From positions 2,666,001 to 2,730,000 of the forward strand of contig NZ_CP182422.1 in the NCBI RefSeq assembly GCF_051903075.1: a DNA stretch of 64,000 bases, given 5' to 3'. The first letter of the stretch is position 1; each line of letters begins with the position of its first letter. A program made the translations under genes and the position numbers. The notes under the pieces were generated by a model. It made no database searches, was not told the origin of the DNA, and was given only the letters and a program-made list of their open reading frames with translations. Source of the DNA: Embleya sp051903075 (GTDB lineage: Bacteria; Actinomycetota; Actinomycetes; Streptomycetales; Streptomycetaceae). Shown here one piece after another: positions 17,455-27,735 of this stretch.

Positions 17455-17838
17455 GTGACCGAGAGCAGAGCAGGCGGAGCGCCCGCGCGACGTGGCCCCG
17501 GCGAGTTGGAGTCCGAGATCCTGTCCCTGCTGTGGACGTCGCCCACGGCGATGGGCGCGGCCGCGGTGCAGGCCCGGGTCTCCGGCGAGCTGGCGTACAC
17601 GACGGTGGTGACGATCCTGTCCCGCCTGCACGACAAGGGTGTGCTCCAGCGCACCAGGTCGGGCCGGTCCTACGTGTACGCGCCGGTGTACGACGAGGCC
17701 GGGCTCGCCGCGCGGCGGATGCGCCAGGTGCTGGACAAGGAGGGCGACCGGCAGGCGGTGCTCGCCCGATTCGTCTCCGACCTGTCGACCGACGACGAGG
17801 CACTGCTGCGCCGACTGCTGGAGGAGGGCGGCTCCTAG
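17455..17838 (+). CDS. BlaI/MecI/CopY-family transcriptional repressor
   Basis: 127-residue winged-helix repressor of the BlaI/MecI type. The DNA-binding domain spans GELESEILSLLWTSPTAMGAAAVQARV and TTVVTILSRLHDKGVLQRTRSGRSYVYAP; the C-terminus is a short dimerisation helix. Canonical members are inactivated by a BlaR1-type M56 protease encoded next door. None is present: the following genes are a convergent toxin-antitoxin pair. The GTG has a strong GGAGGC ribosome site. The target and signal are unknown. Confidence 0.9.
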   Translation: MTESRAGGAPARRGPGELESEILSLLWTSPTAMGAAAVQARVSGELAYTTVVTILSRLHDKGVLQRTRSGRSYVYAPVYDEAGLAARRMRQVLDKEGDRQAVLARFVSDLSTDDEALLRRLLEEGGS

Positions 17839-17895
17839 TCACGCCCGGCCCGCTGGTCCACCGACGGCCACTGCTGCCGACCACATGTTGCGGCG

Positions 17896-18186
17896 TCAGT
17901 GCGTGCGATACGCGTCCGAGCGATGAACGATGCGATGGACGTGCACCACTCGTCGCTCACGATCGACGCGATAGAGGATGCGGTACGGGTGAACACGCGC
18001 CGAGTAGTAGCCCCGTAGCGGCTCCTCCAAAGGCTTGCCCACCCGAAATGGGTGCAGAAGCAGATCCCCGTGCAACATGCCACGAATCGCCAAGCTCTCG
18101 GCCATGGGAATCCTCTCGGCCAGGGCTCGGGCGGCTCCCGGGCTTACTTTGAGACGGTAGGGCTCAGGGGTGGGCGTCGAGGTCAC
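17896..18186 (-). CDS. RelE/ParE-family toxin
   Basis: 96-residue toxin of the RelE/ParE superfamily, whose members cleave mRNA on the ribosome or inhibit gyrase. Family features are the N-terminal helix AARALAERIP, PLRGYYSARVHPYRILYRVD and the C-terminal RRVVHVHRIVHRSDAY, as in RelE toxins. The GTG start overlaps the TGA of the upstream antitoxin by 4 bp, the classic layout of a two-gene toxin-antitoxin operon. RelE-type RNase activity is more likely than gyrase inhibition, from the HRIVHRSDAY ending. Confidence 0.88.
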   Translation of the reverse strand: MTSTPTPEPYRLKVSPGAARALAERIPMAESLAIRGMLHGDLLLHPFRVGKPLEEPLRGYYSARVHPYRILYRVDRERRVVHVHRIVHRSDAYRTH

Positions 18187-18518
18187 GCCACATCCTGTGA
18201 ACCCAGCTGTTCGCGACGCGCGCGTTCGGCCAACATGGCGTCCAGTTCCTCGCCCGTGACGCCTCCGCCCGCCTCGAACTCGGCTTCCTCCTCGGCCAAC
18301 TCCGCCAGGATGCCCGGCTCACGCAACACGGCGAGGGTCTCTTCGAGCGACTCGATGCGATCCTCCAATGCCTCCAGTTCGCCGAGCGACACCAATGCAA
18401 CGGCACCCCTGCCATTGCGGGTCACGGCCACACGTCGACCACTGCTTTCGACCAGCGAGACCAGTTCGGAGAAACGACTGCGAACTTCTGCGATAGGCAG
18501 AATTATGGGCATGCTCAT
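18183..18518 (-). CDS. Phd/YefM-family antitoxin
   Basis: About 111 residues. The N-terminal Phd/YefM DNA-binding domain (IAEVRSRFSELVSLVESSGRRVAVTRNGRGAVALVS) should autoregulate the operon, and the acidic helical C-terminus should neutralise the toxin. Three in-frame ATGs lie at 18524, 18518 and 18512, none with a ribosome site. A TAAACT -10-like element at 18525-18530 would start transcription near 18518, so a leaderless message from that ATG is likely. The gene overlaps the toxin gene by 4 bp. Confidence 0.85.
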   Translation of the reverse strand: MSMPIILPIAEVRSRFSELVSLVESSGRRVAVTRNGRGAVALVSLGELEALEDRIESLEETLAVLREPGILAELAEEEAEFEAGGGVTGEELDAMLAERARREQLGSQDVA

Positions 18519-18524
18519 GTACAT

Positions 18525-18912
18525 AGTTTAGGACAGAATGCGATCGCTGACGACCCTGTGTCACTCGAATGGGTGGGATCGGGTCTGTTCACCTCGGCTG
18601 GACCGGATGACCGTATGTGGTTGACCTCTCGTGAGGGGCACGGCGAGAATCCCGGAGTGGGGACCATGGGGACTGCGCGGGCCGCCGGTATCGGCGGGCG
18701 TGTTGTCGCGTCTGTGATGCGGCGGCATCGGATCGCGCATCTTCCTGTTCCGCCCGGTATGCGCTGTCGGTAGGGCGTGCGCCGGCTTCGGTTTGTTGAT
18801 GGGTCGTCATGTCTGTCTCGTGGATGCGCGGGATTCGGCGTCCCGCGCCCGCGTGCGCCCGCTTCGGATGACGTTTTTTCTCCATGCGAAGGCCGAAAGG
18901 GACACCACGCTC
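18525..18912. other. Intergenic region with no recognised gene
   Basis: 388 bp between the antitoxin gene and the TauD-family gene. It should contain the antitoxin promoter at its left end and the dioxygenase promoter at its right. Short open frames occur, but none has a convincing ribosome site or recognisable domain. Confidence 0.5.
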
Positions 18913-19791
18913 ATGACCGCTGTCACCGTTTCCGTATCACCCGTCGCCGCCCGAATCGGGGCCGTGGTCGAGGGAGTTCGCCTGGGCGGCGAACTGGACT
19001 CGATCACGGTGGACACCGTCCGGGACGCACTGCATCGGCACAGGGTGATCTTCTTCCGCGACCAGCACCACCTGGACGACGCGGGCCAACTCGCCTTCGC
19101 CCGGCTGCTCGGCGATCCGATCGGGCACCCGACCGCGTCCGCCGAGGGCGAGTTGATCGTGCCGATCGACAACGATCACGGGGTGGTCGCCGACCGTTGG
19201 CACACCGATGTCACGTTCGTTCCCGCCTATCCGCTCGCCTCCATCCTGCGCGCGGTACGGCTGCCGGACGTGGGCGGGGACACGTTGTGGGCCGATACCG
19301 CGAGCGCCTATGCGGAACTGCCGGCGCCGCTCGCGGCGTTGGCCGATTCGCTGCGGGCGGTGCACAGCAACCGGTACGACTACGTGGCTTCGGACACGGC
19401 TGGGCTCAGCCAGGCGCGGAAGGACTATCGGGAGTTGTTCGAGTCGACCGTGTACGAGACGGAGCATCCGGTTGTGCGGATACACCCGGTCTCGGGCGAA
19501 CGCACGCTGGTTCTGGGGGCGTTCGCGCAGCGGCTGGTGGGCTTGGACGCCGAGGACTCGGCGGCGTTGCTCGCGCTGTTCGGGAAGCACGTCACTCGGC
19601 CCGAGAACACCGTGCGGTGGCGGTGGCGGGCGGGTGACGTGGCGATCTGGGACAACCGGGCGACCCAGCATCGGGTGATCACCGACTTCGACGGGGCGCG
19701 GCGGTTGTTGCACCGGGTGACGATCGACGGGGACGTTCCGGTGGGGGTGGACGGTCGGCGCAGCCGGCCTGTCGGCGAATCGGTGGCTTGA
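18913..19791 (+). CDS. TauD/TfdA-family 2-oxoglutarate-dependent dioxygenase
   Basis: 292-residue non-haem iron dioxygenase of the TauD/TfdA family. The facial triad is visible as His97 and Asp99 (RWHTDVTF) and His253 (TQHRVITD), and Arg268 (LLHRVT) is the 2-oxoglutarate anchor. Family substrates include taurine, alkyl sulfates and sulfonates, and phenoxyacetates; the sequence alone does not choose. An AAGGGA ribosome site lies about 12 bp before the ATG, somewhat far. It is a single gene followed by a repeat-rich noncoding region, with no sulfonate transporter beside it. Confidence 0.92.
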   Translation: MTAVTVSVSPVAARIGAVVEGVRLGGELDSITVDTVRDALHRHRVIFFRDQHHLDDAGQLAFARLLGDPIGHPTASAEGELIVPIDNDHGVVADRWHTDVTFVPAYPLASILRAVRLPDVGGDTLWADTASAYAELPAPLAALADSLRAVHSNRYDYVASDTAGLSQARKDYRELFESTVYETEHPVVRIHPVSGERTLVLGAFAQRLVGLDAEDSAALLALFGKHVTRPENTVRWRWRAGDVAIWDNRATQHRVITDFDGARRLLHRVTIDGDVPVGVDGRRSRPVGESVA

Positions 19792-19834
19792 TCGGTGGTC
19801 GGTGGTCGACGGTTGGCCCCGGTCGGCTTGCCGT

Positions 19835-19966
19835 CCTCAAACGCCGGACGGGCTGAGAGGTCGGCGGGACCCGGTCGGCATGGGTCGGCCCGGGTCGGCT
19901 TGCCGTCCTCAAACGCCGGACGGGCTTGATGGCCCGGCCTTCGGCCGAGGTGGCCTCAAACGCCGG
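19835..19966 (+). repeat. Short dispersed repeat CCTCAAACGCCGG, three copies
   Basis: CCTCAAACGCCGG followed by (a/c)CGGGCT occurs at 19835-19847, 19907-19919 and 19954-19966, all in the same orientation. The same element recurs at 53608-53991. It lies between genes and encodes nothing recognisable. Confidence 0.8.
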
Positions 19967-19992
19967 CCGGGCTGGAGTTTTGCCCGGCCGGC

Positions 19993-20208
19993 GTTTCGTC
20001 CGACGTTACGGAGGTGGTTTCGGGCCGGCCGGGTGGTTTGGGCCGCCGGCGTTTCGTCCCACGTTACGGAGATGGGCTCGGACGCCGGCGGGGTGGATTT
20101 GGGCCGCCCGCGTTTCGTCCCACGTTGCGGAGATGGGTTCGGACGCCGGCGGGGTGGATTTGGGCCGCAGGTGTTTCGTCCGACGTTGCGGAGGTGGGTT
20201 CGGGCTCC
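19993..20208 (+). repeat. 58-61 bp imperfect tandem repeat, about 3.6 copies
   Basis: Units begin at 19993, 20051, 20112 and 20173, each opening with GTTTCGTCC(c/g)ACGTT(a/g)CGGAG. They continue with a shared (g)GGTGGATTTGGGCCGC-type segment near the unit end; the last copy is partial. Copies two and three are nearly identical, pointing to recent slippage or unequal exchange. No ribosome site or plausible protein goes with it. Confidence 0.85.
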
Positions 20209-20250
20209 TGTGTTGGGGATTGGACCCGCTCGCTCCGTGGGTCTTGGTGG

Positions 20251-20661
20251 TCAGGGTGACTTGCGGGCTGTCGACCAGCGGCGGGTGACTTGCTCCAGGA
20301 GGTGGTGAACCGTGGCTTGGTTCGGGAGGGTTCGTGGGAGGCGGTCGCCGTAGGGGAGGTGGGTTCGGGCCTTGCGCCACAGGCGGTCGGGGAGGGTTTT
20401 GGGGTCCTGGTGGTAGCGGACCTTGGTGAGGAGTTGGCGGGCCTCCGCGTCGGCCGGGTTGAGGGCGAGGGTCACCGCCAGGTGTTCGGCGGCGGTGTTC
20501 CAGCGGGCACGTCGGGCCGCCCGTACCGCGTCGTTGAAGTGGCGGTCGGCCAGTTCGACGAGGCCGGCGAGCGCGCCGAGGTCGCCGCCGCAGGCCGGGC
20601 AGCGGCCGGTCAGGTCGGCGATCCGGCGCCGGCACAGGGGGCAGGTGATCGCGAACGCCAT
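20251..20661 (-). CDS. Zinc-ribbon/TPR-like protein, last gene of the chaperone operon
   Basis: 136 residues. Cys7, Cys10, Cys21 and Cys24 (CPLC and CPAC) form a probable zinc ribbon. A helical region follows (FNDAVRAARRARWNTAAEHLAVTLALNPADAEARQLLTKVR), resembling one or two tetratricopeptide repeats. The C-terminus is basic. The ATG lies 1 nt after the Hsp70 stop codon, so it is translated from the same message. It could be a client adaptor, with the ribbon and TPR as contact surfaces; that is inference. I recognise no named family. Confidence 0.75.
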   Translation of the reverse strand: MAFAITCPLCRRRIADLTGRCPACGGDLGALAGLVELADRHFNDAVRAARRARWNTAAEHLAVTLALNPADAEARQLLTKVRYHQDPKTLPDRLWRKARTHLPYGDRLPRTLPNQATVHHLLEQVTRRWSTARKSP

Positions 20662-20662
20662 G

Positions 20663-23226
<2,564 letters not shown>

Positions 23227-23230
<4 letters not shown>

Positions 23231-23967
23231 CTGGTGCTACCGCCTTCGGAGTTCGGCTCGTTCGAGGGTTCGGGGCGTGATGCCGCGGGGGTTTCCCGGC
23301 CGTCGGTCCGCCCGGGCGCGGCCTCGCGTTCGGCCGGGGTGGGTACGAAGCCGAGCACGACCTGTGCGCGGCGGATCACCTCGCCGTCGTCGAGGAGTAC
23401 GCCGGGCCGCAGCGTCCTGGCCACGATCATCGCCGCCTCGTCACCGCTGTCGGGGGCGTGCGCGACGTCCACCCGGCGGCCGACCGCGGCGTACGCCTCG
23501 CCCACGGGATCGTCGAAGCGTACGCCCGCGCGGTCGAGCGCCGTGGCGAACCGCCGGGCGATCGAGGCCAGTACGGCCGGCGCGGGCTCGCCGTCCAGGC
23601 AGCCGCGCAACTCGTGCAGCGCGACCGCGGCGTCGGCGGCCAGACCGGTGTACCGCTCGTGGGTGGACTCCAGGCGTTTGCGCATCTCCTCGCGCCCGGC
23701 CTCGCGTTCGCGCGCGGTTCGCCGCACCACGTCGTAGACGAGCGCGAACGGCGGGTCGAGCGCGTGCTCCGGCACCGCGCGCTCGCTCTCGGTGATCGCC
23801 ATCGGGTCGGCCTGGTCCACGGCGGAAGCGGCCGACTCGGCCGGATCGACGGGACCGGTCGATGTGGTCGACGCCTTCGGCGCGTGCGAGCCGCCCCGAT
23901 CGGGCGAACCCGTCGCATCCGCCGGTGGGTCCGCCCCGAGGGGGCCCCGCTCGGGTGTCGCTGCCAT
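23227..23967 (-). CDS. GrpE-like nucleotide exchange factor
   Basis: 246 residues. A disordered, acidic, Pro-rich N-terminus of about 80 residues precedes a helical stretch (REREAGREEMRKRLESTHERYTGLA). A C-terminal domain reading GVRFDDPVGEAYAAVG and TLRPGVLLDDGEVIRRAQVVLG resembles the GrpE beta-wing, whose canonical form ends in a VRPGY-type turn and VRPARVVV. GrpE exchanges ADP for ATP on Hsp70. The gene overlaps the Hsp70 start by 4 bp and shares one base with the upstream stop (TGATG). The remote similarity and gene order together support the call; a structure prediction would settle it. Confidence 0.72.
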
Positions 23968-24434
23968 CAGTGCGCCCCTTCTTCCGTCCACAACGGTACG
24001 AACTCGCGTGGCGCGGGCGGCGGCACCAGGCCCGCGAGCACACGTCGGTCGATCCCGATCCTCGGCGGCCCGGCCGACTCCGGGGGTTCGGTCTCGGCGA
24101 ACTCCTCGGCCAGCTCGGCCGGATCGGGGCCGGGCCGCTCGGGTCGGTGGGTGAGCAGTTCGGCCGCCAGCCGCCCGGCCGGGTCGGTCAGGCTCTCCTC
24201 GGCCGCGTTCACCTCGGCCGGGGCGAGCACCCGCCCGTGCACCGGGAACCGGTCCGCGCTGCGGGTGATCCGCTGTCGGCGCTTGCGCACCTGTGCCTTG
24301 ATCGCCGCCCGGCCGGTCAGGTCCGGATCCAGGTCCAGGATCTGGAAGGCGGTGCCCCGGTAGGGATTGCGGCCGGCCTGCCAGGCCCAGGGGTTCTCCC
24401 TGGCGCCCTCGCTCGCGGTGGGTTCCATCGGCAC
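23967..24434 (-). CDS. J-domain-like protein lacking HPD
   Basis: 155 residues. The segment NPYRGTAFQILDLDP, then KAQVRKRRQRI, then EVNAAEESLTDPAGRLAAELL follows the helix order of a J-domain (YxxLxL start, basic helix II, final helix ending in a DPxxR turn). The HPD tripeptide that triggers Hsp70 ATPase is absent; the loop reads RSADRFPVHGRVLAP. It may be a degenerate J protein or a scaffold. The GTG start abuts the upstream stop with no gap, and the stop overlaps the GrpE-like start. The C-terminus is acidic and Pro-rich. Confidence 0.62.
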   Translation of the reverse strand: MPMEPTASEGARENPWAWQAGRNPYRGTAFQILDLDPDLTGRAAIKAQVRKRRQRITRSADRFPVHGRVLAPAEVNAAEESLTDPAGRLAAELLTHRPERPGPDPAELAEEFAETEPPESAGPPRIGIDRRVLAGLVPPPAPREFVPLWTEEGAH

Positions 24435-25709
24435 TCAACTCCATGCGGGGCCGTGCCCCGTGGCCAGGGACAACACGACGCCGCGCAGCGCGTTGACGAT
24501 CTCGGGTTTGTCCGCGTCCGGGTCGGCGGCCACCTCGTCGGCGAGCCGGCGGGCGGTGGCCAGGTCCTCCGGCTGCGGCGCGTGCAGGTTGATCAGTACG
24601 CGGGCCATGAACAACCGCCCCCACGGCCCGGGCGCGGACATCGCCAGCGCCCGGCGCAGCGCGTCCCGCACGTGTCCGTCGGGCAGCCCCTGGCGTTGTC
24701 GGGCGGTGGCGGCCAACGCCCATTCCTCGGCGGCCAGTTGCTCGACGTCGCGGTACATGCTCTTGAGCGCCAGGTCGCGGTCGAGTTCGAGGGCGCGCAG
24801 CAGGTGTCGGCCCGAGCGCAGCGTGGCCTGTTCCAGTACGGCGGGTTCGGTGGCCGGGCCGGACTCCAACTCGCGCACCACGATGCCGCGCCAGTATTCG
24901 TGCCGGGCCAACTCGACCGCGAACGAGCCCTCGGGTGTGCCCACTTCGTCCCAGGCGGGCAGCACGAGCCGGGCCACCCGCTCGACCAACGGCTCGATCT
25001 TGTGCGCCCACCCGGGCGCGGCCACCACGATCTCGATGTGGCGCCGGGTCGCGTACAGCAGGGCCCGGGCCGCCTCCGAGTTGCCGGGGTCCACCGTGAG
25101 CCAGGAGGCGAGCAGTTCGACCACGTCGTCGTAGCGGCCCTCCTCGACGTCGCGCGACGCCTGGGCCAGCGCCTCGCGGACCAGGTCGGCCCGGGCGTTG
25201 GCGATCACCGACGGCGGGAAGCCGGACTCGCGGACCAGGTCGAGGTGTTCGCGCGCGGACAGCGGGTCGCGCAGGCGCCGATCGGCGGCCAGGGTCAGGT
25301 GCGGGGCGAGCAGGTCGCGCGGCAGCCGCTCACGGACCTCCTGGACGGTCGCCGCCGGCACCGGACTCCCGGCGACCGCCTCCAAGTGCTCGTGCATCCG
25401 GTCCCAGAAGGCGCTGTCGTGGTACAGCTCGGCCCAGTGCGCCAACGCCCGTTTCCAGTACGGATGGGCCGCCTCACTCTCGCCCGCCAGCTCCAGGTCG
25501 TAGGCGCGCGCGTGCAGCGCGACCGCGAGGTGGTGGGTGCGCCACGGCCCGCCGCCGGTGGTCCACAACTCCTCGGCCCGCGCGCTCCACGGCTGCGCGT
25601 CGGCGCCGGTGCCCAAGCTCGCGTACGCCTCGCCGTCCAACGGCCCGTCGCCGGCGCCGTGTTCGCGCAGCCGGGCGGCGAACGCGCGCAGTTCCGCGCG
25701 GTCAGTCAT
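24435..25709 (-). CDS. TPR-like helical protein of the chaperone operon
   Basis: 424-residue, entirely helical protein without signal peptide or membrane segments. Repeated motifs such as AHPYWKRALAHWAELYHD, DVVELLASWLTVDPGNSEAARALLYA and LRALELDRDLALKSMYRDVEQLA look like degenerate tetratricopeptide repeats. No enzyme motif is visible. The ATG at 25709 overlaps the upstream Clp-like gene by 8 bp (ATGACTGA), and the stop abuts the J-like gene, so it is an integral operon member. Likely a protein-protein scaffold or substrate adaptor; that is inference. Confidence 0.75.
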   Translation of the reverse strand: MTDRAELRAFAARLREHGAGDGPLDGEAYASLGTGADAQPWSARAEELWTTGGGPWRTHHLAVALHARAYDLELAGESEAAHPYWKRALAHWAELYHDSAFWDRMHEHLEAVAGSPVPAATVQEVRERLPRDLLAPHLTLAADRRLRDPLSAREHLDLVRESGFPPSVIANARADLVREALAQASRDVEEGRYDDVVELLASWLTVDPGNSEAARALLYATRRHIEIVVAAPGWAHKIEPLVERVARLVLPAWDEVGTPEGSFAVELARHEYWRGIVVRELESGPATEPAVLEQATLRSGRHLLRALELDRDLALKSMYRDVEQLAAEEWALAATARQRQGLPDGHVRDALRRALAMSAPGPWGRLFMARVLINLHAPQPEDLATARRLADEVAADPDADKPEIVNALRGVVLSLATGHGPAWS

Positions 25710-27690
25710 CGGCGCCCCCCACCACGAGCGCACCGGCCACCACCCGCACCCGGACCGCGCCGATCGGCCGGCCGGCCGCGTCGGCCTCGTCGAGCAGGCG
25801 CAGCACGCCCGGCACCACGGCGGTCACGCAGCGGTTGACGCCGCGTGCCGCCTCCTCCGGCCGGCCGCGCCAGGCGACGGTGGCGATGTGGTCGGCGGCC
25901 TCGTCGGTCCAGGTCAGCGCGACGCCGAGTTGGTCGCGCAGCCGCGCGGCGAGTCGGGTCAGGCCGTTCTCCGCGATCCCGCGCAGTTCGGTGGGGCCGA
26001 ACGGCGAGTAGAGGATCACCTCGTCGACCCGGTTGAGGAATTCGGGCCGGAAGAACCCCTCCATCGTGCGGCGCAGCCGGGCGCTCGCGGCGGTGTGCCC
26101 GGTGGGGCCCTCGGCCAGGATCGAGCCGATCAGGTTGTCCACGCTGTCCACGTCGTCCTCGACCGCCTCGGCCGCGGAGTGGGTCGCGCCGAGGTTGGTG
26201 GTCAGGATCACCACCGCGTCGTGCGCCTCGCGCACCGGGCCCGCCGGATCGCCGATCCGGCCCTCGTCGAGCAGGCGAAGGAGCGCGTCGAGCACCCGCG
26301 CGTCGGCCTTTTCCACCTCGTCGAACAGGAACACCCGGCGCGGATTGTCGCGCAGGCCGTTGGTGAGCTTGCCCTCGCCGAAGCCGACGTAGCCCGGCGG
26401 GGCACCGATGAAGTTGTTGATCGACTCGCGCGCGCTGAACTGGCCCATCTCGAAGACCAGGACGTCGTCCTCGGACCCGTAGACGACCTCGGCGAGCAGC
26501 CGGGCGGTCATCGTCTTGCCGGAGCCGCTGGGGCCGCACAGGAGCAGTGCCGCGCGCGGCCGGTCGTCCGGGCGGAAGCCGCGGGTGAGCGAACGTTTGA
26601 TGAGTTCGACGTGGAAGGCGAGCCGCTCGACCACGCTCTCCTGGCCGATCAGGCCCGCGCGCAGCCGGCGTACCGCGTCCTCGGGGGACATCGGGGTGGC
26701 GGCCCGGTCCGGTTCGGGCTCGGCGGGCTCGCGGTAGTAGGTGTCGGCGAAGCGGCGCAGCCGGTCCAGGTCCAGGCCGATGTCGCGGAAGAATCCGGCC
26801 GCCAGGCCGCTGGGGGTGTCCAGGAGCGCGGCGAGCAGGTCGCGTTCGGTGATCCGGGCGCCGGTGTCCGGGTCCGGGTCGGGGGCGCTCGCGGCGAACG
26901 TCGCCGCGCGGCGCAGGGTCTGCCGCAGCGGCTCGTCGGGGGTGATCGGGCCGGTGCCCGCCGGGCCGCGGACCCGGGCGCCGGTCAGCGCGATGGTCTG
27001 TTCGCGCAGCGCCCGTACGTCCCGGCGCAGGAACAGGAAGGCCTGCTCCAGGAGTCCGCCCGGGGTGGTGGCCAGCGCGTGCAGCAGCATCGCGATGCCG
27101 CACTGCCGCCGGCCGAGTCCGCTCGCCTCGGCGACCATCATCGCCAGCACCCGCCGAGCGCCCGGAGCGAACGCGGCCTCGTCGATCGACCCGTCGGCCC
27201 GGCACACCTCCGCCGCCGGGCGCACCGCGGCCACCTCGGCCCGCCAGGCGTCGAGGTCCACCCGGCCGTAGCCGACGAGCAGGTCCACCGCGCCCGGCTC
27301 CAGGCGGGGCAACAACTCCGCGAGCAGCGCGCGTTCGTCGACGTAGCCGGTGTCCGCCGCGGCGGCGAAGCCGGCCCGCAGGTCGGCGGTGACCGGCAGG
27401 CCGCCGAGCGCGCCGGCGCCGCCCCGGCCGTTGCCGCCCGCCCCGGCGGCCGGTCCGCCGCCGCCGAGCAGGCCGGCCGCGAGCACGTCCGGCGGGATGC
27501 CCTGGCGGGCGAACAGGCCGCAGGCGCGCCCGCCGTCGATCCGGGCCAGGGCGATCAGCGTGTGGGCGACCTCGATCGTGTGCGCGCCGAGTTCGCGGGC
27601 CACCGCCGAGGCGGTCTCGAACCGGCGGGTGGCCACCAGCAGCCCGCTGTCGAACACCTGCTCCGGCACCCCGAGGATGTCCGTGTCCAC
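25702..27690 (-). CDS. Clp-type AAA+ ATPase with a single AAA module
   Basis: 662 residues. The N-terminal half has up to three Clp_N-like helical repeats (FDSGLLVATRRFETASAVARELG near the start, then around 185-245 and 255-320). One ClpB-D2-like AAA+ module follows: Walker A GPSGSGKT at about 386-393, pore loop GYVG at about 433-436, Walker B VFLFDE at about 453-458, sensor region VVILTTNLGATH and EGFFRPEFLNRVDEV. The first AAA module and the coiled-coil M domain of ClpB are absent. The GTG at 27690 has a strong GGGGGAGAAGG site. The aromatic pore loop implies polypeptide threading; coupling to the adjacent Hsp70 is inference. Confidence 0.88.
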   Translation of the reverse strand: MDTDILGVPEQVFDSGLLVATRRFETASAVARELGAHTIEVAHTLIALARIDGGRACGLFARQGIPPDVLAAGLLGGGGPAAGAGGNGRGGAGALGGLPVTADLRAGFAAAADTGYVDERALLAELLPRLEPGAVDLLVGYGRVDLDAWRAEVAAVRPAAEVCRADGSIDEAAFAPGARRVLAMMVAEASGLGRRQCGIAMLLHALATTPGGLLEQAFLFLRRDVRALREQTIALTGARVRGPAGTGPITPDEPLRQTLRRAATFAASAPDPDPDTGARITERDLLAALLDTPSGLAAGFFRDIGLDLDRLRRFADTYYREPAEPEPDRAATPMSPEDAVRRLRAGLIGQESVVERLAFHVELIKRSLTRGFRPDDRPRAALLLCGPSGSGKTMTARLLAEVVYGSEDDVLVFEMGQFSARESINNFIGAPPGYVGFGEGKLTNGLRDNPRRVFLFDEVEKADARVLDALLRLLDEGRIGDPAGPVREAHDAVVILTTNLGATHSAAEAVEDDVDSVDNLIGSILAEGPTGHTAASARLRRTMEGFFRPEFLNRVDEVILYSPFGPTELRGIAENGLTRLAARLRDQLGVALTWTDEAADHIATVAWRGRPEEAARGVNRCVTAVVPGVLRLLDEADAAGRPIGAVRVRVVAGALVVGGADD

Positions 27691-27735
27691 GTCGCCTTCT
27701 CCCCCGCCTCGCCGTTTCGATCGCACCCGGTCGGA

